Assembly (NCBI GenBank): GCA_946549475.1
Contig: CAMNQO010000045.1
Coordinates: forward strand, 1 to 10,652
Source: an uncultured Bacteroidales bacterium
GTDB lineage: Bacteria > Bacteroidota > Bacteroidia > Bacteroidales > UBA932
Direction of reading: 5' to 3'
DNA length: 10,652 nucleotides
Positions 1-7,124 of the stretch are shown in pieces (position 1 is the first letter of the stretch; every line of letters starts with the position of its first letter). Both the position numbers and the translations under genes were made by a program. The notes beneath the pieces were generated by a model that saw nothing but the letters and a program-made list of their open reading frames with translations, was not told the origin of the DNA and searched no databases.

Positions 1-1
1 C

Positions 2-1048
2 TGGTCCTCTCTGTTGTCGCTGGCCAAGCGCCAGACCACCCTGCTGGTGGTGCAGGACGGCTTGGAAACGCTCATCGCCGCCCAGAAAGCCCGTGGGGAG
101 GAACTGGTTGAAATCCCGCCCCGTGCCTTGCTGAAGGTGCAGAATCTGCGGATGCAGACCCTTCAAGTCCACAATGACCTCAACCGCCTGATTGTCGAAG
201 CCGATGCCCTGCTGCGTGCCTCCGGCATCGTTTCCGTTTTGCTGAAAGGGGAGTCGATGGCCGCTCTTTATCCCCATCCGGAGAGCCGTAACTGCGGGGA
301 TATCGATCTTTTTGTCTTCCCCGAAGATTATCCCCGTGCCGCAGCGCTGCTTTCCGCCCGTTATGACACCGTCCGTCAGACGACCGACAAGCACGGGAGT
401 TTTCGTAGCGGGCGCTACAATATCGAATTGCATTTCCACCCCCTGATTCTCCAGCGCCCGTGGCGCCGCCGCCATTTCGAGCGCTATACCCGTTCCTCCC
501 TGTCCCGGCCGGAGCGTACCGTTTCGCTTCCTTTCGCCGACGGGACGGTGTGTGTGCCGCCTGTTACTTACAATGCCATCTTCTTGCTGGGACACATCTA
601 TCACCATTTCATCGAAGGCGGCATCGGCCTGCGTCAGTTGTGCGACTGGACGCTTTTCGTGGACCGTCATTATCGGGAAATCGACCCGGTGGAACTGGCT
701 GACGGACTCCGCCGTTTCGGACTGATGAGCGCCTGGCAGATTTTTGCCTGCCTGTCGGTCCGCTTCCTGGGCATCGCTCCCGCTCGTATGCCTTTGTATG
801 AGGAGGACCGGGCGCAAGAAGCGGAGCGCGTGCTTTCCATTATTCTTGTAGAAGGCAATTTCGGCCGTTATGGCCGGGGAAAGTGGGCCGGCAGGAAGGA
901 GGACAGTTATTCGCGCAAGAAAAGCAAGTCTTTCCGGCTGGTCCTGGCACGCCTGCAAAGCCGGATTTCCTTGTTCCCGCTGGATGTGTCGCTGTATCTC
1001 CTGAAATGGATGCGGGAGAGCCTGCTCCGGGTACTGAAGAGGCGCTGA
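2..1048 (+). CDS. Nucleotidyltransferase family protein (NTP_transf_5-like), 5' end cut by the window
   Basis: The protein looks like the uncharacterised nucleotidyltransferase family found near polysaccharide loci (PF14907 type). Visible hallmarks are LLKG (about 239-250), then a conserved ESRNCGDIDLF stretch in which the two aspartates of GDIDLF (codons at 299 and 305) match the metal-binding pair of the polymerase-beta nucleotidyltransferase fold. A later IELHFH (Glu codon at 425) could be the third acidic ligand. The C-terminal part is Arg/Lys-rich. The frame is open to base 2 with no stop, so the TTG at 14 is probably not the true start and the gene probably begins outside the window. 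It converges on the polysaccharide operon with only 8 bases between stop codons. Its substrate cannot be told from sequence. A role in modifying a polysaccharide precursor is a guess from context. Confidence 0.72.
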   Translation, partial: WSSLLSLAKRQTTLLVVQDGLETLIAAQKARGEELVEIPPRALLKVQNLRMQTLQVHNDLNRLIVEADALLRASGIVSVLLKGESMAALYPHPESRNCGDIDLFVFPEDYPRAAALLSARYDTVRQTTDKHGSFRSGRYNIELHFHPLILQRPWRRRHFERYTRSSLSRPERTVSLPFADGTVCVPPVTYNAIFLLGHIYHHFIEGGIGLRQLCDWTLFVDRHYREIDPVELADGLRRFGLMSAWQIFACLSVRFLGIAPARMPLYEEDRAQEAERVLSIILVEGNFGRYGRGKWAGRKEDSYSRKKSKSFRLVLARLQSRISLFPLDVSLYLLKWMRESLLRVLKRR

Positions 1049-1056
1049 CGCCGATC

Positions 1057-1785
1057 CTATCGTTTCAGATTCAGCAGTTGTCCGACGACTTTTTCGGACA
1101 GGTTTTTGTTCTTGATCGTATTTTCCAGTTGCTTGACCCGGTGCGTGTCCGTGCCGAATGTATAGTACATGCCGCGTTCCAGCATCCATTCGGCCTTGGC
1201 CTTCTCCATCTCCCCGTACGAGCCCAGGAGCGAAGGGAGGTTGAGTTGCAGGAGGATGCCTTTGTAATACAGGTCTTTGTAGTCGCTCTCTTTCATATAG
1301 ATGTAGCGTTCGGGATGAGCCAGCATCGGGCGGTAGCCTTTCTGTTGGATGCGCTGGAAAATCTCGTCCATGTTCAGGGGCGGAAACACCGTGCTGGTCT
1401 CGACCAGCAGCGTCTCGCCCTCAAAGGTGGTCAGCAGGGGCGTGGTCTCCAGGCGTTCGGAAAAGAGATTGTCCATCATGTATTCGGCCCCGAGATGCAG
1501 TGTCACCTGACGCTTCTCGGGTGCGGCTTCCGCCGCGTAGGCCGCGCAAATCTCCGCAAAGCGGGCTTTCAGATCCTCTTCCCGGTTGGGAATGTCCTCC
1601 ATGATGTGCGGCGTGAGCCATTGGTGCTGCAGGCCGGCTTCCTCCATCAGATGCAGGCAGGCGAGCGTGTCTTCTGGCACCTTGATGCCGTCATCCACGC
1701 CCCAGAGGAGATGGCTGTGACAGTCTGTCCCTTCTTCCAGCAGTCCGCAGCCGCTGATACTGTATTTCTTGCTGAACGGCCACAT
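1057..1785 (-). CDS. PHP-family protein tyrosine phosphatase (CpsB/YwqE-like)
   Basis: This 242-residue protein belongs to the metal-dependent PHP phosphatases (CpsB/CapC/YwqE) that dephosphorylate the tyrosine tail of the partner BY-kinase in Gram-positive systems. Metal-ligand motifs sit in family order: DCHSH (21-25), GVDDG (29-33), TPH (58-60), LGAEY (98-102), AHPER (156-160) and GTDTH (211-215). There is no signal peptide or membrane segment, so it should act in the cytoplasm. It is the last gene of the leftward operon and starts 4 bases after the kinase stop codon, which strongly suggests it acts on that kinase. Length is normal for the family. The name is a family-level assignment. It could in principle serve another phosphoester, but the adjacent tyrosine kinase makes phosphotyrosine the likely substrate. 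Confidence 0.9.
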   Translation of the reverse strand: MWPFSKKYSISGCGLLEEGTDCHSHLLWGVDDGIKVPEDTLACLHLMEEAGLQHQWLTPHIMEDIPNREEDLKARFAEICAAYAAEAAPEKRQVTLHLGAEYMMDNLFSERLETTPLLTTFEGETLLVETSTVFPPLNMDEIFQRIQQKGYRPMLAHPERYIYMKESDYKDLYYKGILLQLNLPSLLGSYGEMEKAKAEWMLERGMYYTFGTDTHRVKQLENTIKNKNLSEKVVGQLLNLKR

Positions 1786-1789
1786 ACGC

Positions 1790-4147
1790 TTAGTTCTGAT
1801 GATATTTGTTTACGCCGTACTTCCCGTACAGGTGGTAGCCATAGTTCCCGTAAAGTTTGTTGGCATAGTCGATGCCGTTGAGTACGATGGCCATGTGCGG
1901 GTATTTTTCGTTGCGGTACAGATTTTCGATGACCGGCAGGTCCTGTTTGTCAAACATGCCCGCACGGATGGTGAAAATCGTGATGTCCGCTTTTCTGGCC
2001 ACGATGGCCGTGTCCGCGACGATGTCGATGGGCGGACAATCAAGGAAGATGTAGTCGTACCGGTCTTTGAGCTGGTCGATCATATCCTCGAATTGCACCG
2101 TCAGCAACAATTCGGCCGGGTTGGGGGGCAGGAGGCCCGCCGGAATCAGGTCCAGCCGCTCTCCGACCGGAAGGATGAGGCTGCCCAGGTCGGTGTCTTT
2201 GCCCGAGAGCCAGGTGGAAACGCCCCTGTCGCTCTTGTGGAGGGCCTGGCTGAGGCTGCCCTTGCGCAGGTCAAGGTCGATGAGCAGCGTCCGCGTCCCT
2301 TTGATGGCCATGCTTTGCGCCACATTCATCACGGAGAAGGTCTTTCCGGAGCCCGGCGTGAAGGAGGTGAAGAGGAATACCTTGTTGTCCCGCCCGGCCA
2401 TCATGTCGATGTTGGTCCGCAGGACGCGGTAGGCTTCGTTCATGGAGTCCCGCTTGTCCGCCTGGACGATAATCTGCCGTTCCGTGTCGCCTTTCCCTTT
2501 TTTCAACAAGGGAATCTCGGCCAGGAAAGGTATCGTCAGTCCTTCCAGATCCTCTTTCCGCCGAACCTTGTTGTCCAAAGTCCGCTTGAGGGTCACGACG
2601 CCGACGGGGATGGCGATGCCCATCAGGATGGCGATCAGGATGATCAGATGCGAACGGGATGACGCTCCGCCGCCGGTCGGCGTCTGGATGATGCGGGTAT
2701 TGGCGACATTGACCATCGAGGCCAGTTCGTTTTCTTCACGCTTTTGCAGCAGATAGACATAGAGCGACTCCTTGACCTTTTGCTGGCGCTGGATGCCGAT
2801 CAGTTGCAGTTCTTCCCCGGTCGTGTTGGCGATGCGGCCCAGCATGCCGTCTTCCTGGGTCTTGATTTTGTCCGCCTCGATGCGCAGGGAACTGACCAGG
2901 TTGTCCATCGACCGGACGATGGCGCTGCGCATCGAGGCGAGCGTCGTGTTCATATCGACGATGAGCGGATTGTTCTCGCTGCTGTTGCCGAGCAGGATGT
3001 CCCGGTTGATCATGATTTTGTTGTACTCGGCAATCTGACTTTCGAGGGAGACGCTTTTCAGGCCCGTGTTGGCGGGAATCAGTGCGGAGACATTGGCCGG
3101 ATCGACCAGGTAATCATGCAGGAAACGCACGATGCTGAGTTGGTTGTTGACCTCGAAACTCTTTCCGGCCAGATCCCCGACCAGAGTGATGTACATCTGG
3201 GCTTCGCTGCGGACATCGCTGATCTGATGCTCTTCCTTGAAGTCCTTCAGGGCGGTTTCGATTTCACCCAATTCCTGTTCGATGACCACCAGGCGCTCGT
3301 TGATGAAACGGGTGGTGTTGTTGGCCGTCTTGTTGGCGTTTTCAATCCACTGGTTGTTGTAGGAGTCAATCAGCGTGGAGAGGATGTTTTCGGCCTTTTT
3401 GGCATAGACATCGCTCGTGCGCAGGACCACGACCGAGTTCTGTTTGTTCACCACATGGACCGAAAGCGCGTTGTTGTAGGCTTTCGCCCGGCTTTTGGCA
3501 TTGACCCAGGTGACGAGGATATCGTTCTTCCACTCGTTCAGCCCCTCGGCGGGATACAGGACGATACGGCCGACATCCGTGCTGAGCGTGTCCGAGAAAT
3601 GACCGGCTACGGCAGCGCTCTTGCATTTCTTCCCGTTGATCCGGAAATCCTCCAGCGAGAATGTCTCCGTCCCCTTTTTCTTGACGACGAAGGAAAAACT
3701 GCCCCGTATATCGCTCTGGACGATGCTCATCCGGACGGGGGTGTTGTCGTCCAACGGGATTTCGCGCAGCAACTGGCGCCCGGCATAGGCGGTTTCGAGT
3801 CCCAGTTTCCGGACCACGACTTCCATCAGGTCCGTGGCGGCAAGGGCTTCTACCTCGTTATATACATTGACCCCGCTCGAAAAAGTATTTCTGCGGTAGA
3901 GGGTGTTGCTGAAGGAGGTGATATCCTTCAGGGCGGAACTCTGTCCGTTCTCGTCCACGATGATTTTCGCCGTGCGCACATAGACGGCCGGCCGGCGGTA
4001 GATGTACAGACCGGCCAGCAGCAGGCAGACCGCCATGCAGGCCAGACACCACCATTTAAAAGCCCAGATGCTCTGCCACAACTCGGTCAGACTCAACTTG
4101 CTTGTGTCTGAATTGTTTTCAGGATTCTTATAATTTGTGCTCTCCAT
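1790..4147 (-). CDS. Wzc-like polysaccharide co-polymerase with BY-kinase domain
   Basis: This is a fused chain-length regulator and bacterial tyrosine autokinase for exopolysaccharide or capsule export, anchored in the inner membrane. From the ATG at 4147 it has 785 residues. A first membrane segment lies at about 31-50, followed by a Wzz-type periplasmic domain with a coiled-coil stretch (about 285-310) and a second membrane segment at about 501-521. The cytoplasmic kinase has Walker A PGSGKT (Lys602), Walker A' LLIDLDLR (621-628) and Walker B IFLDCPP (700-706). The C-terminal tail carries seven tyrosines between 761 and 782, the expected autophosphorylation cluster. A longer frame reaches a TTG at 4171 but would overlap the upstream gene by 20 bases. 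The ATG at 4147 sits 4 bases after that gene's stop and is preferred. The phosphatase gene follows immediately. Confidence 0.93.
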   Translation of the reverse strand: MESTNYKNPENNSDTSKLSLTELWQSIWAFKWWCLACMAVCLLLAGLYIYRRPAVYVRTAKIIVDENGQSSALKDITSFSNTLYRRNTFSSGVNVYNEVEALAATDLMEVVVRKLGLETAYAGRQLLREIPLDDNTPVRMSIVQSDIRGSFSFVVKKKGTETFSLEDFRINGKKCKSAAVAGHFSDTLSTDVGRIVLYPAEGLNEWKNDILVTWVNAKSRAKAYNNALSVHVVNKQNSVVVLRTSDVYAKKAENILSTLIDSYNNQWIENANKTANNTTRFINERLVVIEQELGEIETALKDFKEEHQISDVRSEAQMYITLVGDLAGKSFEVNNQLSIVRFLHDYLVDPANVSALIPANTGLKSVSLESQIAEYNKIMINRDILLGNSSENNPLIVDMNTTLASMRSAIVRSMDNLVSSLRIEADKIKTQEDGMLGRIANTTGEELQLIGIQRQQKVKESLYVYLLQKREENELASMVNVANTRIIQTPTGGGASSRSHLIILIAILMGIAIPVGVVTLKRTLDNKVRRKEDLEGLTIPFLAEIPLLKKGKGDTERQIIVQADKRDSMNEAYRVLRTNIDMMAGRDNKVFLFTSFTPGSGKTFSVMNVAQSMAIKGTRTLLIDLDLRKGSLSQALHKSDRGVSTWLSGKDTDLGSLILPVGERLDLIPAGLLPPNPAELLLTVQFEDMIDQLKDRYDYIFLDCPPIDIVADTAIVARKADITIFTIRAGMFDKQDLPVIENLYRNEKYPHMAIVLNGIDYANKLYGNYGYHLYGKYGVNKYHQN

Positions 4148-4151
4148 ACGC

Positions 4152-4952
4152 CTAACGGATGACATTGACAAGCAGGGTCGCGATCGTGGCCAGGAAGGAC
4201 CCGATGCTGATCCACAGACTCACGCTCTTGACATTGTTCTCGTTGATGGTGGACTGGCCGGCCCGCACATTGTTGGGCTCGACATAGACCACATCGTTCT
4301 GTTTGAGGTAGTAAGCGGGGGATTTGAACATCTCCACGCTGCGAAGGTCCATTTTGTGGATCGTCCGCTGCCCGCCTTGCTCCCGGATGACGAAAACACG
4401 GTCGCGCCGGCCGAAGATGGTCAGGTCGTGTGCCATCCCCAGGGCGTCGAGAATCGTCAGTTTGTCCCCCTCGAAGGTGTAGGTGCCCGGCGTCATCACC
4501 TCACCGATGACCGCGACCTTGAAATTCAGGAACTGGACGGTCACGACCGGGTCTTTGATATAGTCGCCCTCGATGAGTTTCCGCTTGATGAGGTCGGCCG
4601 TCTCTTTGCGCGAGAGGCCTTCCACATGGAGCGTCCCGAGGATGGGGAAATCAATGTCTCCTTCATCGCTGACGGTATAGCCGAGCAGGCGCTGGCTGGT
4701 CCCGTATTCGGAAAATTCGCTGCCCGCCTGGTAACTGACGACCGGCAGGTTGAACAACTTGGCCAGTTCGGGATTGCGGCTGGAGACCACGATGGATACC
4801 ATGTCGCGGGGCTGGATGCGGATGGGGTTGAAGTTCTCGATCCTGTCCTCTTCACCCGGGCGGACATCCTGGATATAATTGATCTTCTCGTAGGTCCTGC
4901 AGGCGGACAGTCCGAGGCAGGCGAGGATGAGCGGGAGAAAGATTCGTTTCAT
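4152..4952 (-). CDS. Wza-like polysaccharide export lipoprotein (Poly_export/SLBB)
   Basis: This 266-residue protein should be the outer-membrane polysaccharide export component. The N-terminus is a lipoprotein signal peptide ending in the lipobox LSAC, with Cys18 as the lipidated residue. A Poly_export domain follows, including IQPRDMVSIVV (about 46-56) and the GYTVSDEGDIDFPILG strand region typical of the family. A SLBB-type segment comes next (VIGEVMTPGTYTFEG onward, about 149-210). The C-terminus has a hydrophobic stretch (about 245-264), as in many short Bacteroidota members. It is much shorter than E. coli Wza (379 residues), but this length is common in Bacteroidota. The start ATG overlaps the upstream CoA-transferase stop as ATGA, implying translational coupling. 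It precedes the Wzc-like gene, its expected partner across the envelope. Confidence 0.92.
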   Translation of the reverse strand: MKRIFLPLILACLGLSACRTYEKINYIQDVRPGEEDRIENFNPIRIQPRDMVSIVVSSRNPELAKLFNLPVVSYQAGSEFSEYGTSQRLLGYTVSDEGDIDFPILGTLHVEGLSRKETADLIKRKLIEGDYIKDPVVTVQFLNFKVAVIGEVMTPGTYTFEGDKLTILDALGMAHDLTIFGRRDRVFVIREQGGQRTIHKMDLRSVEMFKSPAYYLKQNDVVYVEPNNVRAGQSTINENNVKSVSLWISIGSFLATIATLLVNVIR

Positions 4953-6250
4953 AGACTGAAATTATGATAGTGGGGGCCGAAACGCTTGAACGCTTCTTCG
5001 TCCAGCATGTTCCGGTCGTCCGGGTGAGCGATGGAAATCAAGAGTTTGGCCCTTTCCTGAAGCGATTTTCCGGTCAGATCGACCGCACCCCATTCGGTGA
5101 CCACCCAGTGGGCGTCCGCCCGGGGGGTGACCACGCCCGCTCCCGGGGCGAGCGTAGGGACAATCTTGTTTTTCCCTTTGTTCGTGCGCGACGCGAAGGC
5201 CGTGATGGATTTGCCGCCTTCCGACAGGAACGCCCCTTTGACAAAGTCCAGTTGGCCGCCCGTGCCGGAGAAAATGCGCGTGCCGATGGAATCCGCGCAA
5301 ATCTGGCCCGTCAGATCGACTTCGGTGGCGGAATTGATGGCCGTCACTTTCTTGTTCCTGGCGATGATATACGGATCGTTGGTGTAGGCGATGTCCTTCA
5401 TCAGGACCGCGTCGTTGTGGTCGAGGAAGGAGTACACCTCCTGGGAGCCCAGCAGGAAGGAGGCTACGACCTTGCCGTTGTCAATGGTCTTGCTGCGGCC
5501 GTTGATGACGCCTTTCTTGATGAGGGCGAGCAGGCCGTCGGCAAACATTTCGGTGTGCAGGCCGAGGTCTTTGTGGCCGCCCAGTTGGGCGGCGAGGGCG
5601 TTGGGCAGCGAGCCGATGCCCATCTGCAGGCAGGCGCCGTCTTCCACGAGTTCCGTACAGTTGCGTCCGATGGCATTCTCCAGTTCGGTCGGCTCTTTGT
5701 AAACGGCGGTGAACAACGGCGTGTCATCCCGTACGAAACAGTCGAACTTGCTGACGGGTACGAGGTCGCCGTGCGAATAGGGGACATTTTTGTTGACGAC
5801 TCCGATGACGATTTCCGCCGTGTCGATGGCGGCGATGGAGCAGTCCACGGAGGTGCCCAGGGAGACCATTCCGTTCTCGTCCGGGAAGGAGACCTGTACC
5901 AGTGCCGCGTGCAGTCTGATCAGTCCGCGGCGATACAGCCGGGGCGTGTCGCTCAGGTGTACGGGCAGGTAGTCGGCATAGCCGGCGTTGACATTGGCGC
6001 GGACATTGGGGCCCACGAAGAAGCCCTGTTCAAAGAAGATTCCCTCGTAGCGTTCTTCGCTGTAGGGTGCGGGACCTTCCGTGTGGAAATGATGGAAATG
6101 CAAATCTTCGATTTCGCCCCGGTCTGCCCTTCGGCAGAGCGCCTCGATCAGGATGTGGGGTACGCTGGCGACGCTGCTCAAGTGGATGTGTCCGTGCGAG
6201 CGCAGGCGGCTGACCGCCTCGTCCGCGGAGACATAGCAAAGTTCTTTCAT
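4949..6250 (-). CDS. Acetyl-CoA hydrolase/transferase family protein (4-hydroxybutyrate CoA-transferase-like)
   Basis: This 433-residue protein belongs to the class I CoA-transferases of the acetyl-CoA hydrolase/transferase family, closest in style to 4-hydroxybutyrate CoA-transferases. These enzymes move CoA between acetate and another carboxylic acid through a glutamyl-CoA intermediate. The segment MGIGSLPNALAAQL followed by GLHTEMFADG contains the likely catalytic glutamate (Glu234), near the position reported for the clostridial enzyme (Glu238). A glycine-rich GTGGQLDFVKGA in the C-terminal half is the CoA-binding region expected for the family. Two tandem ATGs lie at 6253 and 6250. AGAGG at 6260-6256 is only 2 bases from the first and 5 from the second, so the second is chosen. 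It is the first gene of the leftward operon and overlaps the export lipoprotein gene by 4 bases. The acyl substrate cannot be fixed from sequence. Confidence 0.88.
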   Translation of the reverse strand: MKELCYVSADEAVSRLRSHGHIHLSSVASVPHILIEALCRRADRGEIEDLHFHHFHTEGPAPYSEERYEGIFFEQGFFVGPNVRANVNAGYADYLPVHLSDTPRLYRRGLIRLHAALVQVSFPDENGMVSLGTSVDCSIAAIDTAEIVIGVVNKNVPYSHGDLVPVSKFDCFVRDDTPLFTAVYKEPTELENAIGRNCTELVEDGACLQMGIGSLPNALAAQLGGHKDLGLHTEMFADGLLALIKKGVINGRSKTIDNGKVVASFLLGSQEVYSFLDHNDAVLMKDIAYTNDPYIIARNKKVTAINSATEVDLTGQICADSIGTRIFSGTGGQLDFVKGAFLSEGGKSITAFASRTNKGKNKIVPTLAPGAGVVTPRADAHWVVTEWGAVDLTGKSLQERAKLLISIAHPDDRNMLDEEAFKRFGPHYHNFSL

Positions 6251-6255
6251 CATTT

Positions 6256-6260
6256 CCTCT
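6256..6260 (-). promoter_or_regulatory. Shine-Dalgarno sequence of the CoA-transferase gene
   Basis: AGAGG on the minus strand lies 5 bases before the ATG at 6250 and 2 bases before the ATG at 6253, favouring the inner start. It is the clearest ribosome-binding sequence in the window; most other genes here have none obvious, as is common in Bacteroidota. Confidence 0.5.
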
Positions 6261-6278
6261 CAAAGTCAAAATATCTTC

Positions 6279-6286
6279 CAAAGATA
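6279..6286 (-). promoter_or_regulatory. -7 promoter box (TATCTTTG) of the CoA-transferase/EPS operon
   Basis: TATCTTTG on the minus strand is an exact match to the Bacteroidota -7 consensus TAnnTTTG. Transcription would start near 6273 and leave a leader of about 20 bases before the CoA-transferase gene. No good TTTG -33 box is seen at the usual 19-20 base spacing; a weak TTTAC lies closer, about 16 bases upstream. This would be the only promoter visible for the four-gene leftward operon. Confidence 0.55.
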
Positions 6287-6298
6287 AGTATTTTTTTG

Positions 6299-6306
6299 TA
6301 AATTCG
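6299..6306 (+). promoter_or_regulatory. Possible -7 box (TAAATTCG) for mazG-tcdA
   Basis: TAAATTCG differs from TAnnTTTG at one base and follows a run of seven T residues. It ends only 8 bases before the mazG ATG, so a start about 6 bases downstream would give an almost leaderless mRNA. No clear -33 box is seen. It shares the 61-base divergent region with the promoter on the other strand. Confidence 0.33.
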
Positions 6307-6314
6307 CCGCCGCT

Positions 6315-7124
6315 ATGCATAACAAGGAAGAAAATCTGGCCATTTTTGCCCAAGTCCTCGACATCATGGACTATTTGCGTGAGCGCTGCGCATGGAACGG
6401 TTCGCAGACTTTCGAGTCACTCCGGCCCCAGACTTTGGAAGAGGTGTACGAACTCAGCGACGCCGTCCTCAAAGGTGCGTCCGGGGATATCCGCAAGGAA
6501 CTCGGCGACCTGCTGCTGCATATCGTCTTTTATGCCCGCATTGCCCGGGAAAAGGGGCTGTGGGATGTGGGCGATGTCATGGAAGGACTCTGCGAAAAGA
6601 TGATTTACCGCCATCCCCATGTCTTTCCCGGCGGGGTGTATCCGCCCGATGAAAAAGCGGCGCCGCTGACCCCTGAAGAGGTCTCTACGGCCTGGGAGAT
6701 GCTCAAAGCCAAGGAAAAAGGGGGCAACAAGACCGTACTGTCGGGCGTACCCGATTCCATGCCGCCCGTGCTCAAGGCGTACGCGATGCAGGACAAGGCG
6801 CGGGGCGTGGGCTTTGACTGGGAACACAAGGAGGATGTGTGGACCAAAGTGCGAGAGGAACTGGCGGAAGCCGAGGAAGCGGCAGGGGAGAATGACCCCG
6901 TACACGAAGAGGAAGAATTCGGGGACCTGCTCTTTGCCGTCATCAACGCCTGCAGGCTGTACGGCATCCATCCCGATACGGCATTGAACAAGGCCTGCGA
7001 CAAGTTCCGCCGCCGTTTCGGCTATCTCGAAGAACATACCCTCAAACAGGGAAAGGACCTGCATGACATGACCCTTGCCGAGATGGACGCCATCTGGGAT
7101 GAGGGCAAATCCAAAGGCCTGTGA
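6315..7124 (+). CDS. mazG: Nucleoside triphosphate pyrophosphohydrolase MazG
   Basis: The 269-residue protein has the two-domain layout of MazG, which hydrolyses (d)NTPs to monophosphate and pyrophosphate and cleans the nucleotide pool in the cytoplasm. E. coli MazG has 263 residues. The N-terminal domain has the metal-binding helix pattern EEVYELSD (42-49) and E62xxD65 in KELGDLL. The C-terminal domain repeats it with EELAEAEE (181-188) and E201xxD204 in EEFGDLL. The central block with LSGVPDSMPPVLKAYAMQDKARGVGFDW matches the family linker, of which only short parts are needed for recognition. One oddity is CAWNGSQT near residue 26, where most relatives have CPWDxxQT. It is the first gene of a two-gene unit, its stop overlapping the next start, and is divergent from the CoA-transferase operon. 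Confidence 0.93.
   Translation: MHNKEENLAIFAQVLDIMDYLRERCAWNGSQTFESLRPQTLEEVYELSDAVLKGASGDIRKELGDLLLHIVFYARIAREKGLWDVGDVMEGLCEKMIYRHPHVFPGGVYPPDEKAAPLTPEEVSTAWEMLKAKEKGGNKTVLSGVPDSMPPVLKAYAMQDKARGVGFDWEHKEDVWTKVREELAEAEEAAGENDPVHEEEEFGDLLFAVINACRLYGIHPDTALNKACDKFRRRFGYLEEHTLKQGKDLHDMTLAEMDAIWDEGKSKGL

Noticed and set aside
1041..1052. Small hairpin GGCG-CTGA-CGCC at the convergent gene ends as a terminator
   Set aside because: Only a 4-base stem and no T-run on either strand follows it.
883..1881. Long plus-strand open frame of 332 codons opposite the phosphatase gene
   Set aside because: It lies antisense to a gene with clear PHP motifs, shows no recognisable domain and is explained by the GC-rich third positions of the real gene.
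2744..4111. Plus-strand open frame of 455 codons opposite the Wzc-like kinase
   Set aside because: Shadow of the kinase gene; the composition is rich in Asp, Val, Gly and Gln as expected for a reverse frame, and no motif is seen.
4147..4171. Upstream TTG start for the Wzc-like kinase
   Set aside because: It would overlap the lipoprotein gene by 20 bases and add eight residues with no family match; the ATG at 4147 fits the tight spacing of the next junction.
4964..6301. Plus-strand open frame of 445 codons opposite the CoA-transferase
   Set aside because: Mirrors the CoA-transferase almost end to end with no own motif or ribosome-binding site; the minus-strand protein is clearly real.
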